64,000 nucleotides of DNA from Pyrinomonadaceae bacterium MAG19_C2-C3. Lineage in GTDB: Bacteria; Acidobacteriota; Blastocatellia; Pyrinomonadales; Pyrinomonadaceae. The stretch spans positions 1-64,000 of the forward strand of contig JANDLT010000005.1 of assembly GCA_024330265.1 (NCBI GenBank), written 5' to 3'. Under the pieces are notes generated by a model. It saw only the letters and a list, made by a program, of their open reading frames with translations. It ran no database searches and was not told where the DNA came from. A program made the position numbers and the translations under genes. Shown piece by piece: positions 42,033 to 50,424 of the stretch; positions within the stretch are counted from its first letter, which is position 1; each line of letters opens with the position of its first letter.

Positions 42033-43369
42033 GTTTGCGCGTCCGTTTCGGCAAGTTGTTTGACGTGTTCGAGAACGCGCGTATGTATGCGGTGGATGAT
42101 GACATCCGACCACGTTTGCCAATACCTTTGCGGGAAGATACGCACTTCGTACCATGTCGTGCCTTCCAGTCGCGTGCGATTGCCGGAGAGCGACGTGAGT
42201 TGAAACTGCCCGCCGCGTGAAAGCAAATAATCGTCCAAATGCGGCGTTTCGATTGCTCCGTAAGGCGACCATTCGCGCATCGCGGGCGGCTGCGCGGTGA
42301 CGGAGAATTTTAACAATCGGGCTTCATCCCAAACTTCAATCGGTTCGACGAATGCTCCCGTCGAGAACACGCACCGCCGCACCGCACCGACACCGCGACC
42401 TTCGATTTCCGCGCGCACCGGATACGCGAAACCAAGTTTGAAAAACATTCCTTCCGGCTCCGGCAGTTCCGAAAAAGATATGACGTGTCGCCAGACTTGT
42501 TCTGGCGAAGCATCAACGATGACGCTGGTGCGGACAGGCACGATGCGCGTTTGCGGCGCGTCAAGGCTTTCCATCGTCATCAAAAACGGGACAAGTAAAA
42601 ACAGACTGAAATAAACCGTGAACGTGTTCGTGGCGGGCGGTGCGTGCGCGGTATCGCGCCTTTGAATCACATAACCGATAGCCCCGCCAAACGCCGCCAG
42701 CACCGCCCCAATCGGCGCAGCCATTACTATACAAATCAAGCCTTCGACCGCCAGCCCGATAAGCACCGCCCCGAACAATACTATCGAAAGCAGTGCGACC
42801 GCGAGACACGCACCGAAAGTTCGCGGGCGTTGATAGCCATAAATCAACACCGAAGCCAAGCCGATAAAGAACGGCAACCCGACGAACACACCCCAACCGT
42901 AGTTCTCCAGCGCGACGATGGAAAACTGTGTCGCCAAGAGCGCAAGCGGCAGCGTGATGATGATGCCCGCGAACGCGCTACCCACCTGACCTTCCGGCAC
43001 AAAGTGTGCGAACAGATTTTTAATCCGGCTTCCGCTCTGTGAGGCAGTGTTATTTTGCAGTGCTGTTTTCGACGGCAGCAAACTCAACAACAGGAAAAAG
43101 AAAAGATTGACGACCGGAACGAAGAAGATGCCGACGAGCCACAAAGGAAGCCCAGCATCGCGCAAGCGGCGCAAAGTCAACGTCGCCCCGACCCAGATAA
43201 AGATGAGAGCGATGACGAGAAGCGTAAAGTAAAAAGGCACTTGGTCAGGCGGCAACTTGGGCAAGCTAAAAACATCGCTTGGCATCCAGTAGCTGAACAG
43301 CGACCACGGACGATTGAAATAATAAACCGCCACGAAGCGGTCAATGTTGTGCTTGACGAGAAACAGCAC
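41945..43369 (-). CDS. Polytopic membrane protein, DUF805-like N-terminus and SRPBCC C-terminus
   Basis: 474 aa from the first canonical start (GTG). N-terminal region (about 1-110) resembles DUF805 (TLRRLRDAGLPLWLVGIFFV, PVVNLFFFLLL). Several more hydrophobic segments reach about 270. A soluble START/SRPBCC-like domain (280-440) follows: VRTSVIVDASPEQVWRHVIS, FVEPIEVWDEARLLKFSVTA, GNRTRLEGTTWYEVRIFP. The same frame continues 25 codons upstream with family-like sequence (KLFSTQGVIGRRGYATLGA) but without ATG, GTG or TTG, so the true start may be non-canonical. Function unknown. Confidence 0.8.
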   Translation of the reverse strand: MLFLVKHNIDRFVAVYYFNRPWSLFSYWMPSDVFSLPKLPPDQVPFYFTLLVIALIFIWVGATLTLRRLRDAGLPLWLVGIFFVPVVNLFFFLLLSLLPSKTALQNNTASQSGSRIKNLFAHFVPEGQVGSAFAGIIITLPLALLATQFSIVALENYGWGVFVGLPFFIGLASVLIYGYQRPRTFGACLAVALLSIVLFGAVLIGLAVEGLICIVMAAPIGAVLAAFGGAIGYVIQRRDTAHAPPATNTFTVYFSLFLLVPFLMTMESLDAPQTRIVPVRTSVIVDASPEQVWRHVISFSELPEPEGMFFKLGFAYPVRAEIEGRGVGAVRRCVFSTGAFVEPIEVWDEARLLKFSVTAQPPAMREWSPYGAIETPHLDDYLLSRGGQFQLTSLSGNRTRLEGTTWYEVRIFPQRYWQTWSDVIIHRIHTRVLEHVKQLAETDAQTQASSLKDVSTNADSINGVTWRASASGAL

Positions 43370-43463
43370 CGCACCGAGAGTTGCATACCCGCGCCGACCA
43401 ATAACGCCTTGCGTCGAAAACAGCTTGAATAACTTTGTGATGATGTTGCCTCACGCGAACGCT

Positions 43464-44945
43464 TCAGTATTTCGGCACGCTTGGGTCAACGTCGTTTGAC
43501 CAAGCCCCGATGCCGCCTTTGAGGTTCGAGAGGTTGCCCGTGAAGCCCGCGCTCTTTAAGGCTTCGATGGCTTTCGCGCTACGGCTGCCGCCTTTGCAGT
43601 GGACGACGGTATCGCGTGAAGCATCAATCTCATCCATACGGTTGACGACTTGCGCGAGGGGAATCAGCTTCGCGTTTTCTAAATGCGCGATGTCGTGTTC
43701 GTGCGGTTCGCGCACGTCAATGATTTGAATGTCGTCGCCTTTATCAAGACGTTGTTTGAGTTCTGTGGCGGTTATCTCTTGCATCATGTCTCCTTCGGAT
43801 TGGTTGGCTGCCGGAGATTTAAGCCCACAAAACTCCTGATAGTCAATCAATTCTTTTATCGGCGCGTGGTCGCCGCAAATCGGACACGCCGCGTCTTTCC
43901 TCAACTTCATCTCGCGGAAGCGCATACGCCACGCATCGAACAACAACAAACGATTGATGAGCGGCTCGCTTCCCGCCTCATCACCCAAAATCAGCTTCAC
44001 GGTTTCATTCGCTTGAATCGCTCCGATGATGCCGGGCAGCACACCAAGCACGCCGCCTTCCGCGCACGACGGAACAAGTCCGGGCGGCGGCGGTTCGGGA
44101 TACAGACAGCGATAACACGCTCCCTTTTGCGCCCAGAACACGCTCGCCTGTCCTTCAAAACGAAAAATCGAACCATAGACGTTCGGCTTACCCGTCAAGA
44201 CGCACGCATCGTTGACGAGGTATCGCGTCGGGAAATTATCCGTGCCGTCCACGATGATGTCATGCTCGCGGAAAAGCTCAAGCGCGTTATCGCTCGTCAA
44301 CTGCGTTTCGTGCGTTTCGATGTTGATGAGTGGGTTGATGTCCGCGAGACGCTCACGCGCCGAATCAACTTTGCGCCGCCCTATATCCTTTGTGCCGTGA
44401 ACGATTTGACGTTGAAGATTCGATTCTTCCACGACATCGAAATCAACAATTCCGAGATGCCCGACTCCGGCGGCGGCAAGGTACATCCCCAGAGGCGCAC
44501 CGAGTCCGCCCGTGCCAATCATAAGTACGCGCGCCGCTTTCAATTTGCGCTGCCCTTCCATACCGACTTCCGGCAGGATGAGATGACGACTGTAACGCGA
44601 GATTTCTTGATTCGTGAGCGAAGGCAATTCCGTGTTTGCTTCGCCCATCACCATCCCGACACTACCTACACTGCCGCCCGCGATAGACGGCACAATCGTC
44701 ACCGTATCGCCTTCTTTAACTTTCGTCGCAAGGCGTTCGAGATGCCGTATGTCGTCATCGTTAATATAAACATTGACGAAGTTTCGCAACTTATCCGCGT
44801 CCGCGTACAGGTGCTTACGCAACTCGCCGTGTTCCCGCATCACGGCGTCGAGGACTTCGCCAACCGTCGCGCCTTCCGCCGAAATCTCGCCGCTTCCGCC
44901 CGCGTACTGACGCAAAGCGGTGGGAATTAAAACCGTGATTGCCAT
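43464..44945 (-). CDS. Ubiquitin-like (MoaD/CysO) - E1 (MoeB/ThiF) - rhodanese fusion
   Basis: 493 aa from ATG 44945, strong SD (AAGGAG, 7 nt). Residues 1-92 form a MoaD/ThiS/CysO-like ubiquitin fold ending in a Gly-Gly (VTIVPSIAGG). Residues 108-375 are an E1-type adenylating domain: ATP loop IGTGGLGAPLGMYLAAAGVG, YRCLYPEPP (conserved Cys region), zinc Cys pair CPICGD. Residues 390-493 are a rhodanese domain with active Cys in VVHCKGGSRSAKA. MoeZ/MoeB-type enzymes adenylate and thiolate such carriers; here carrier, activating enzyme and sulfurtransferase are one chain. It lies 65 bp downstream of a JAMM peptidase gene. Confidence 0.93.
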   Translation of the reverse strand: MAITVLIPTALRQYAGGSGEISAEGATVGEVLDAVMREHGELRKHLYADADKLRNFVNVYINDDDIRHLERLATKVKEGDTVTIVPSIAGGSVGSVGMVMGEANTELPSLTNQEISRYSRHLILPEVGMEGQRKLKAARVLMIGTGGLGAPLGMYLAAAGVGHLGIVDFDVVEESNLQRQIVHGTKDIGRRKVDSARERLADINPLINIETHETQLTSDNALELFREHDIIVDGTDNFPTRYLVNDACVLTGKPNVYGSIFRFEGQASVFWAQKGACYRCLYPEPPPPGLVPSCAEGGVLGVLPGIIGAIQANETVKLILGDEAGSEPLINRLLLFDAWRMRFREMKLRKDAACPICGDHAPIKELIDYQEFCGLKSPAANQSEGDMMQEITATELKQRLDKGDDIQIIDVREPHEHDIAHLENAKLIPLAQVVNRMDEIDASRDTVVHCKGGSRSAKAIEALKSAGFTGNLSNLKGGIGAWSNDVDPSVPKY

Positions 44946-45009
44946 CTTCAAACTCCTTAGTTATCAATCTGAAATTTTAGATTTCAAATTACCGGACAAC
45001 TTTCTTGAT

Positions 45010-45441
45010 TTAATTTTCAGTCGTCATGATTTCTTCAGCATTGAAACGCGAACGGTCGTCTTCCATCAACCATGAAAACACATCGGTCGCTCGTCCTTCG
45101 CGCACCGAAATGATGATGTACGAATAAACCGGAAGCGCGTGGTCGAGGTCGAACTGCGAGGGTTCTGCCTTGTCGTCCGGGTGCGAATGGTAAATGCCGA
45201 TGACATCGAGTTGGCGACTTCGCGCGTGACGTTCGCCGCGCATAAATTCTTGGGGTGTGATGAGAAAGCGATGGCGTTTGTCGGCTTCAGCGCGGGCGTT
45301 AGAAATCGAGTAAATTTCTTCGACGGTTTTCGTTCCATCATCGGCGAAAGTTCCGATGAGCAAGCCGCAACATTCGTAAGGATAATCACGTTCGCCATGC
45401 GCGCCAATCGTGGCGAGGTGTTCGCGTTTGAGATTTATCAT
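45010..45441 (-). CDS. JAMM/Mov34 metallopeptidase (Mec-like)
   Basis: A 143-aa zinc peptidase of the type that cuts after the Gly-Gly of ubiquitin-like sulfur carriers. The JAMM motif is complete: upstream Glu in YPYECCGLLIG, then IYHSHPDDKAEPSQFDLDHA (His, His, Ser, Asp). Closest known role is CysO-cysteine peptidase, which releases cysteine made on the carrier. It sits between a cystathionine synthase/lyase-type gene and the ubiquitin-like/E1/rhodanese fusion. Because the carrier here is fused N-terminally to the E1, the peptidase may also free it. Confidence 0.93.
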   Translation of the reverse strand: MINLKREHLATIGAHGERDYPYECCGLLIGTFADDGTKTVEEIYSISNARAEADKRHRFLITPQEFMRGERHARSRQLDVIGIYHSHPDDKAEPSQFDLDHALPVYSYIIISVREGRATDVFSWLMEDDRSRFNAEEIMTTEN

Positions 45442-45459
45442 GCTTCGTTCCTGATAGAT

Positions 45460-46716
45460 TTATTCGCCGCCGAGAGCCTGTTCGATGTCGGCGTAAATAT
45501 CATCAACGTCTTCGATGCCGACGCTGATGCGCGTCATGCCTTCCGTGATGCCGAAGCGTGCGCGTTGGGCGGGTGAGAGTTCACGATGCGAAGCCGTCGC
45601 CGGATGCGTCACGCCCGTGAACACGTCGCCGAGACTCGTCGAGCGCACGCACAAACGCAGATTATCTAAAAAGCGAAACGCCGCATCACGCGAATCATCT
45701 GCCAGAACAAGCGTGATGAGTGCGCCGCCGAAACCTTCGCGCAATGTACCGTGTAGTGTCTCGCGTAATGTCTCGCCTTGCGTCGTGTTGTGCGGTGAAG
45801 AAAGAAGCGGGTAATAAATTCGTTTGACGCGCGGGTGCGCGGCGAGTCTCTCCGCGATGTGAGAGGCATTTGTACACTGCCTTTCCATACGCAAGCCAAG
45901 CGTTTTAATCCCACGCAAAATCTCGTGTGCTTCCCACGTTCCAAGCACGCCGCCCGTCAACCTTATCGTTCCGACAAGCGCGGGTAAATCCGTCGCGTCG
46001 CGTGCGACGACGATGCCGCCGAGCGTATCGCAATGTCCGCTCAAGTATTTCGTCGCGCTGTGCATCACGAAATCCGCACCCTGTTCAAGCGGGCGACACA
46101 GGAACGGCGACGCGAACGTGTTGTCTATGATAAGTCGCGCTCCCGCCGCGTGCGCGATGTCGGCACACGCCTTAATGTCACACACTTTCAACAGCGGATT
46201 GGAAATCGTTTCGGCAACCAGCACGCGCGGCTTGGTTTCCTCCACCACTTTTTGGAGCGCGTCAAGGTCACTGAAATCAACGACCCGCGTGCGAACATCA
46301 AACGCACCGAAGACCGTATAAAGCAACTCCAGCGTCGAGCCGTACACATCTTGCGAAGCGACAACCGCCGTCCCCGCCGCAAGGTCACACGCCATCAAAC
46401 CCGCGTGCATCGCCGCCATCCCGGAAGCGAACGCGCACGCTCCCGCCCCGCTCTCAAGTGTCGTCATCGCCGTTTCGAGCGCGGCAATCGTCGGGTTGCC
46501 GTAACGCGAATAAACGTAGCCCGGCTTGTCGCCCGCGAACACCGCATCGAACTCCGTCATTGAATCGTAAGTAAAAGTCGCCGTCGTATAAACCGGAGTC
46601 GAGACGGGTGTACCGCCGTGCGCGGGCAACCGTTCGCCCGCGTGAACGAACTGCGTCGCGCTTCGACAATCGCCGAGCGGTCGGGGAGTTTTCAATGCTT
46701 CGTTCGTATCGTCCAA
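45460..46716 (-). CDS. Cys/Met-metabolism PLP enzyme (cystathionine gamma-synthase/lyase type)
   Basis: A 418-aa trans-sulfuration family enzyme. PLP Lys in MHSATKYLSGHCDTLGG; RYGNPTIAALETAMTTLESG, DVYGSTLELLYTVFGAFD, VVEETKPRVLVAETISNPLL and IDNTFASPFLCRPLEQGADF all match. Whether it is MetB, MetC, MGL or an O-acetylhomoserine sulfhydrylase cannot be decided by eye. The stop lies 18 bp before the JAMM gene. The context suggests cysteine or methionine synthesis with the carrier system. Confidence 0.93.
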   Translation of the reverse strand: MDDTNEALKTPRPLGDCRSATQFVHAGERLPAHGGTPVSTPVYTTATFTYDSMTEFDAVFAGDKPGYVYSRYGNPTIAALETAMTTLESGAGACAFASGMAAMHAGLMACDLAAGTAVVASQDVYGSTLELLYTVFGAFDVRTRVVDFSDLDALQKVVEETKPRVLVAETISNPLLKVCDIKACADIAHAAGARLIIDNTFASPFLCRPLEQGADFVMHSATKYLSGHCDTLGGIVVARDATDLPALVGTIRLTGGVLGTWEAHEILRGIKTLGLRMERQCTNASHIAERLAAHPRVKRIYYPLLSSPHNTTQGETLRETLHGTLREGFGGALITLVLADDSRDAAFRFLDNLRLCVRSTSLGDVFTGVTHPATASHRELSPAQRARFGITEGMTRISVGIEDVDDIYADIEQALGGE

Positions 46717-46737
46717 CTTCTCTCACCTCACTTCATT

Positions 46738-46821
46738 TAGTGGATAACGGATAGTGGATAGCGGATAGTTTAAGAATCGATTTTTAACTATCCACTATCC
46801 ACTATCCGTTATCCACTAATT
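46738..46821. repeat. Inverted heptad array (TAGTGGA type)
   Basis: Left arm 46738-46772: TAGTGGA, TAACGGA, TAGTGGA, TAGCGGA, TAGTTTA. Right arm 46787-46821: ACTATCC three times, GTTATCC, ACTAATT, identical unit order to the array at 36.8 kb. The right end touches the stop codon of the XRE-cupin gene. Confidence 0.92.
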
Positions 46822-47442
46822 TCAGTGTCGCGGTTCGGCATACGTCATCACGAGGTACATTAGTGTTTCGCGCGTGCCGTGATTTTCATAAACGTGCGGC
46901 ACATCGGCGCGAAAGTACACGGCGTCACCGGCGCGCAAATTTATGGCTTCGCCGTCGCCAACCGTGAGGCGCAAACGTCCGGCGTGAACCACAAGGTTTT
47001 CGTAAGTTCCTTCGGCGTGCGCTTCGGCATGTTCGCTATGTCCGGCTTGCAAACGCAGTTCGTAAAACTCGGCTTGCCTTCGATTATCAAACGGAAACAA
47101 CGCGCGACTCTCGAAAGCACCGTCGGCGGAACGCAAAATCTTCGCGGAAGTTTGCGGCATCACTTGCACGTCAACCGGAGCGTCGTCACCGAGCAAATCC
47201 GCGAAGCGCACATCAAGCCCGCGTGCGACTTTCCACAGTAGAGCGATAGTCGGCGTGCTTTCTCCGGCTTCGATTTGACCGAGCATCGCGCGACTGACTC
47301 CGGCGAGATTCGCCAAACGCTCAAGGCTCAATCCGCGTTGCCGACGCAGGCGCACGAGATTGTCACCGACGCGACGTTTCAAATCTTGGGCTTCTTTATC
47401 CACCGCGCCGACGCTGGCAGACGGCATTATTTCTGCGGTCAT
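46822..47442 (-). CDS. XRE-family regulator with C-terminal cupin sensor
   Basis: A 206-aa transcription regulator. Helix-turn-helix at about 27-82 (VRLRRQRGLSLERLANLAGV, SRAMLGQIEAGESTPTIALL), then a cupin domain at 110-200 (YELRLQAGHSEHAEAHAEGT, YENLVVHAGRLRLTVGDGEA, GDAVYFRADVPHVYEN). This architecture often controls amino-acid or polyamine genes. It lies upstream of the cystathionine-type enzyme and may regulate it (inference). Confidence 0.93.
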   Translation of the reverse strand: MTAEIMPSASVGAVDKEAQDLKRRVGDNLVRLRRQRGLSLERLANLAGVSRAMLGQIEAGESTPTIALLWKVARGLDVRFADLLGDDAPVDVQVMPQTSAKILRSADGAFESRALFPFDNRRQAEFYELRLQAGHSEHAEAHAEGTYENLVVHAGRLRLTVGDGEAINLRAGDAVYFRADVPHVYENHGTRETLMYLVMTYAEPRH

Positions 47443-47781
47443 AATCTTTCTTTCCCCGATGTGTGTTGGCTTTGGTGTGCCAGCTTACATCAATCTTTCC
47501 GGCGGGCGCACCTTGCGCCGTCGAACAAATCGAGTGCAGCATCAGGCTTTGAGAACCTTTACACCAGAACGTGCGACACACTCACCATTCCCGCGCACAC
47601 CCAAGTCATAATGCGTCAAGCCCGCGTCACTTATTCGCCAAGATGACTTGTAAAGTCACGCAATCTTCAATGTTTTCCCCGCATTATCACCTCTCACACT
47701 TCATGGCACACCCGTTGCAAAAGACGGAAAGCGTGGAACGGTTTGACCGCTTCACCCGGTCGAAATAAAAGTTTCGACTCG
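47443..47781. other. Spacer upstream of the XRE gene, nothing recognised
   Basis: First part of a 614-bp intergenic region between the XRE-cupin gene and pyrC. No coding-like frame, tRNA or clear promoter is visible to me. It presumably contains the XRE promoter. Confidence 0.4.
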
Positions 47782-48020
47782 AACGCTCAAAGCGGTTTTG
47801 ATGTGAGCGTTAAAAGTTTTGACAAGATCGGCGGTTCTCCTTCGTGAGGGCTGTCCGTGCGAAGGGGACTCACTCGTGAAGGGGAGAGCGCGTGTGAGTC
47901 CCCAACTTAAATCGCACAATACAAGTTAATACGAGGTTCGGTTGCTCCTGAAAAATAAGTGAGCGACCGCACATGAAACCCGACGTGAAGGGGAGAGCGC
48001 GTCGGGTTTCTTTATGTTTT
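47782..48020 (+). ncRNA. Candidate structured RNA with two identical hairpin loops
   Basis: Four or more hairpins: 47782-47812 (AACGCTCA/TGAGCGTT), 47836-47868 (TCTCCTTCG/CGAAGGGGA, exclusive with the next), 47864-47903 (stem GGGGACTCAC/GTGAGTCCCC), about 47939-47967 (GGTTGCTC/GAGCGACC) and 47975-48010 (stem GAAACCCGACG/CGTCGGGTTTC). The third and last have unrelated stems but the same 14-nt loop TGAAGGGGAGAGCG. The last is followed by TTTCTTTATGTTTT, a terminator-like end on the plus strand. No promoter was pinned down, and the region could also be a leader or repeat. Confidence 0.45.
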
Positions 48021-48056
48021 GAGCGCGTAAGACGGCAACCGAAACGCCACAGAGTT

Positions 48057-49364
48057 TTACAACTCAAATTCTTGCGCGAACTGTCTTCCCCCGACAATCG
48101 TGGTGACAGGTTTGCCGCGAAGCGTGCGGTTGTGGAAGGGCGTGTTGCGGCTTTTAGATTTGAAAGTTTCGGCGTTGACCGTCCATGTTTGTTCAGGGTC
48201 GAAGATGGTCAGGTCGGCGTGTGCGCCGGGACGAAGCGTGCCGCGCCCTTCCAGATTGAAGATGCGCGCGGGATTGACGGAGCAGAGTTCGACGAGTCGG
48301 TTGAGGTCAATAACGCCCTGATGAACGAGACGGTCACAGGCTAAACCGAGCGCGGTTTCGAGTCCGATGATGCCGAACGGTGCGCCGTCAAACTCAAGTG
48401 CTTTTTCGTCGGCGTGGTGCGGGGCGTGGTCGGTGGCGATGGCGTCAATCGTGTTATCGCGCAAGGCTTCGAGGATGGCTTCAACGTCATCTTCTGTGCG
48501 AAGCGGCGGGTTCATTTTCATGTTCGTGTCATAGCCTTCGACCGCCGCGTCGGTCAAGGTGAAGTGGTGCGGTGTGACTTCGCATGTCACGCGCACGCCG
48601 CGCGCTTTTGCACGTCGCACGATGTCAATCGTGCCGCGCGTCGAGACGTGGCACAGGTGAACGTGCGCTCCGGTGAGTTCCGCGAGGTGACAATCGCGCT
48701 CCGCGTCGGCTTCTTCTGAAAGCGACGGTTGCCCGCGCAATCCGAGACGCAAAGACCACTCGCCTTCGTGCATCACGCCGCCACCGGAAAGCGAACGGTT
48801 TTCGCAATGGTCAACGACGGGCAAATCAAAACCATGCGCGTACTCCATCGCGCGGCGCATCATTCCGGCGTTTGGCACGGGATGACCGTCATCGGAAACG
48901 GCGATGATTCCGGCGTCGCGCATCTCGCCCATCTCCGCGAGTTCAGTTCCCTTCGAGCCTTTGGTAATCGCACCGATGGGGAAGACGTTCGCACACACGC
49001 CGTTTAAGCGGGCGCGTGCGGCTTGTTCGATGATGAAGCGCGTGACCGCCACGTTGTCGTTCACGGGGTCGGTGTTCGGCATCGCGCAGATGCTCGTCCA
49101 ACCTCCGGCGGCGGCGGCAATCGCCCCCGATTCAATCGTCTCTTTATATTCCTGACCGGGTTCGCGCAGATGAACGTGCATGTCTATGAAGCCGGGTGCG
49201 ACGACGCATCCGGTCGCATCGTAAATGTTTGCGTCGTCGGGCGCGGCATCGTTCGGCGCGAGTAAAGCGGTGATGCGACCGTCTTCGATGAGGACATTTT
49301 TTCCGGCGTTGATGCCTTGCGTCGAATCTATGACGTAGCCGCCTGTGATGAGAAGTTTTGTCAT
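48057..49364 (-). CDS. pyrC: Dihydroorotase
   Basis: Third step of pyrimidine synthesis. The 435 aa fit the class I (bacterial, AllB/PyrC-like) form. Zinc ligands in [15 protein letters not shown]; further metal site residues in [28 protein letters not shown] and the Asp in [10 protein letters not shown]. The C-terminus returns to the small beta domain ([15 protein letters not shown]). Cotranscribed with pyrB (9-bp gap). Confidence 0.96.
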   Translation of the reverse strand: MTKLLITGGYVIDSTQGINAGKNVLIEDGRITALLAPNDAAPDDANIYDATGCVVAPGFIDMHVHLREPGQEYKETIESGAIAAAAGGWTSICAMPNTDPVNDNVAVTRFIIEQAARARLNGVCANVFPIGAITKGSKGTELAEMGEMRDAGIIAVSDDGHPVPNAGMMRRAMEYAHGFDLPVVDHCENRSLSGGGVMHEGEWSLRLGLRGQPSLSEEADAERDCHLAELTGAHVHLCHVSTRGTIDIVRRAKARGVRVTCEVTPHHFTLTDAAVEGYDTNMKMNPPLRTEDDVEAILEALRDNTIDAIATDHAPHHADEKALEFDGAPFGIIGLETALGLACDRLVHQGVIDLNRLVELCSVNPARIFNLEGRGTLRPGAHADLTIFDPEQTWTVNAETFKSKSRNTPFHNRTLRGKPVTTIVGGRQFAQEFEL

Positions 49365-49373
49365 ATCGGGTCG

Positions 49374-50351
49374 TTAAGTTGAGTCGCGTAGCAAGGCGTC
49401 ACCGATGTTCGCCGCGCCGTGTGGTGTGCCGCCGGAAAGTAGATAGAGCGTCGCCATGCGGACGGCAAGCCCATTGGCTACTTGGTCGAGAATCAGCGAG
49501 TGCGTGCCGTCGGCAACATCGGAACTGATTTCGATGCCGCGATTCATCGGTCCCGGATGAAGCACGATAACGTCGCGTGCGGCGCGGGCGAGACGTTTTT
49601 TATTTAAGCCGAAATGCACGGCGTATTCACGCATCGAAGGCAGGAACGCATCCGTTTGTCGCTCGCTTTGAATGCGAAGCACGATGACGACATCGGCATC
49701 GGTCAGGGCGTCTTCGATGTTCGGCGCGATTTCCAGATTGCGTTCCGCGATTGCGGCGAATTGCGGCGGAAGCAGTGTGCGCGGGGCGGCGAGACGAACG
49801 TGCGCGCCGAGTTTGGTGAGCAGGTGAATGTTCGAGCGGGCGACGCGCGAATGAAGAATGTCGCCGATGATGGCGACGCGCAGATTTTCCAGCGTGCCTT
49901 TGTGCTGGCGAATCGTGAGCGCGTCAAGTAAAGCCTGCGTCGGGTGTTCGTGCGCCCCGTCTCCGGCGTTGATGATTCCGGCTTGACAGACGCGGGCAAG
50001 GGCGTGAGCCGCGCCTGCCGAAGAATGACGAATCACGATTAAGTCGGGCGACATCGCTTGAAGATTGCGCGCCGTATCAAGCAGCGTCTCGCCCTTCGTG
50101 ACGCTCGACGACGACGCGCTGATGTTGATGGTGTCGGCGGAAAGACGCTTGGCGGCGATTTCAAAAGATGTGCGCGTGCGCGTCGAAGGCTCGAAGAAAA
50201 GATTGATGACGGTGCGCCCGCGCAAGGTCGGGACTTTCTTAATCGGGCGGTCGGCGAGATGACGAAAGTTTTCCGCCGCGTCGAGTATGTGCGTGATTTC
50301 GGCGGGTTCGAGTTCGCGTATGCCGAGAAGGTGTTGGCGTGAAAACGTCAT
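49374..50351 (-). CDS. pyrB: Aspartate carbamoyltransferase catalytic subunit
   Basis: Condenses carbamoyl phosphate with aspartate. About 325 aa from ATG 50351 ([11 protein letters not shown]). The longer in-frame region upstream crosses the pyrR terminator and is rejected. Carbamoyl-phosphate site [63 protein letters not shown]; and [11 protein letters not shown]. No pyrI is present, as is usual for pyrRBC-type operons. Confidence 0.96.
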   Translation of the reverse strand: MTFSRQHLLGIRELEPAEITHILDAAENFRHLADRPIKKVPTLRGRTVINLFFEPSTRTRTSFEIAAKRLSADTINISASSSSVTKGETLLDTARNLQAMSPDLIVIRHSSAGAAHALARVCQAGIINAGDGAHEHPTQALLDALTIRQHKGTLENLRVAIIGDILHSRVARSNIHLLTKLGAHVRLAAPRTLLPPQFAAIAERNLEIAPNIEDALTDADVVIVLRIQSERQTDAFLPSMREYAVHFGLNKKRLARAARDVIVLHPGPMNRGIEISSDVADGTHSLILDQVANGLAVRMATLYLLSGGTPHGAANIGDALLRDST

Positions 50352-50382
50352 CGTGATGTTTGAAAAGCGAGTCGTGTGAACA

Positions 50383-50413
50383 TTAAAAAAGCGACCGTTC
50401 GGAAGGTCGCTTT
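50383..50413 (-). terminator. Intrinsic terminator between pyrR and pyrB
   Basis: Stem AAAGCGACC/GGTCGCTTT (50405-50413 with 50388-50396), 8-nt loop, and a U6 run on the minus strand. It lies 12 nt after the pyrR stop and 30 nt before the pyrB start, the position of PyrR-controlled attenuators in Firmicutes. No antiterminator was identified. Confidence 0.75.
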
Positions 50414-50424
50414 CACTTATCATT

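Noticed and set aside
43683-44930. 415-codon frame antisense to the ubiquitin-like/E1/rhodanese gene
   Set aside because: Composition is that of a shadow (Arg/His-rich, no motif), while the other strand encodes clear domains throughout.
47782-48020. tmRNA, SRP RNA or 6S RNA
   Set aside because: The region lacks the signature elements of each (no tRNA-like ends with tag frame, no GGAAG/AGCAG SRP tip, no long closing stem with central bubble).
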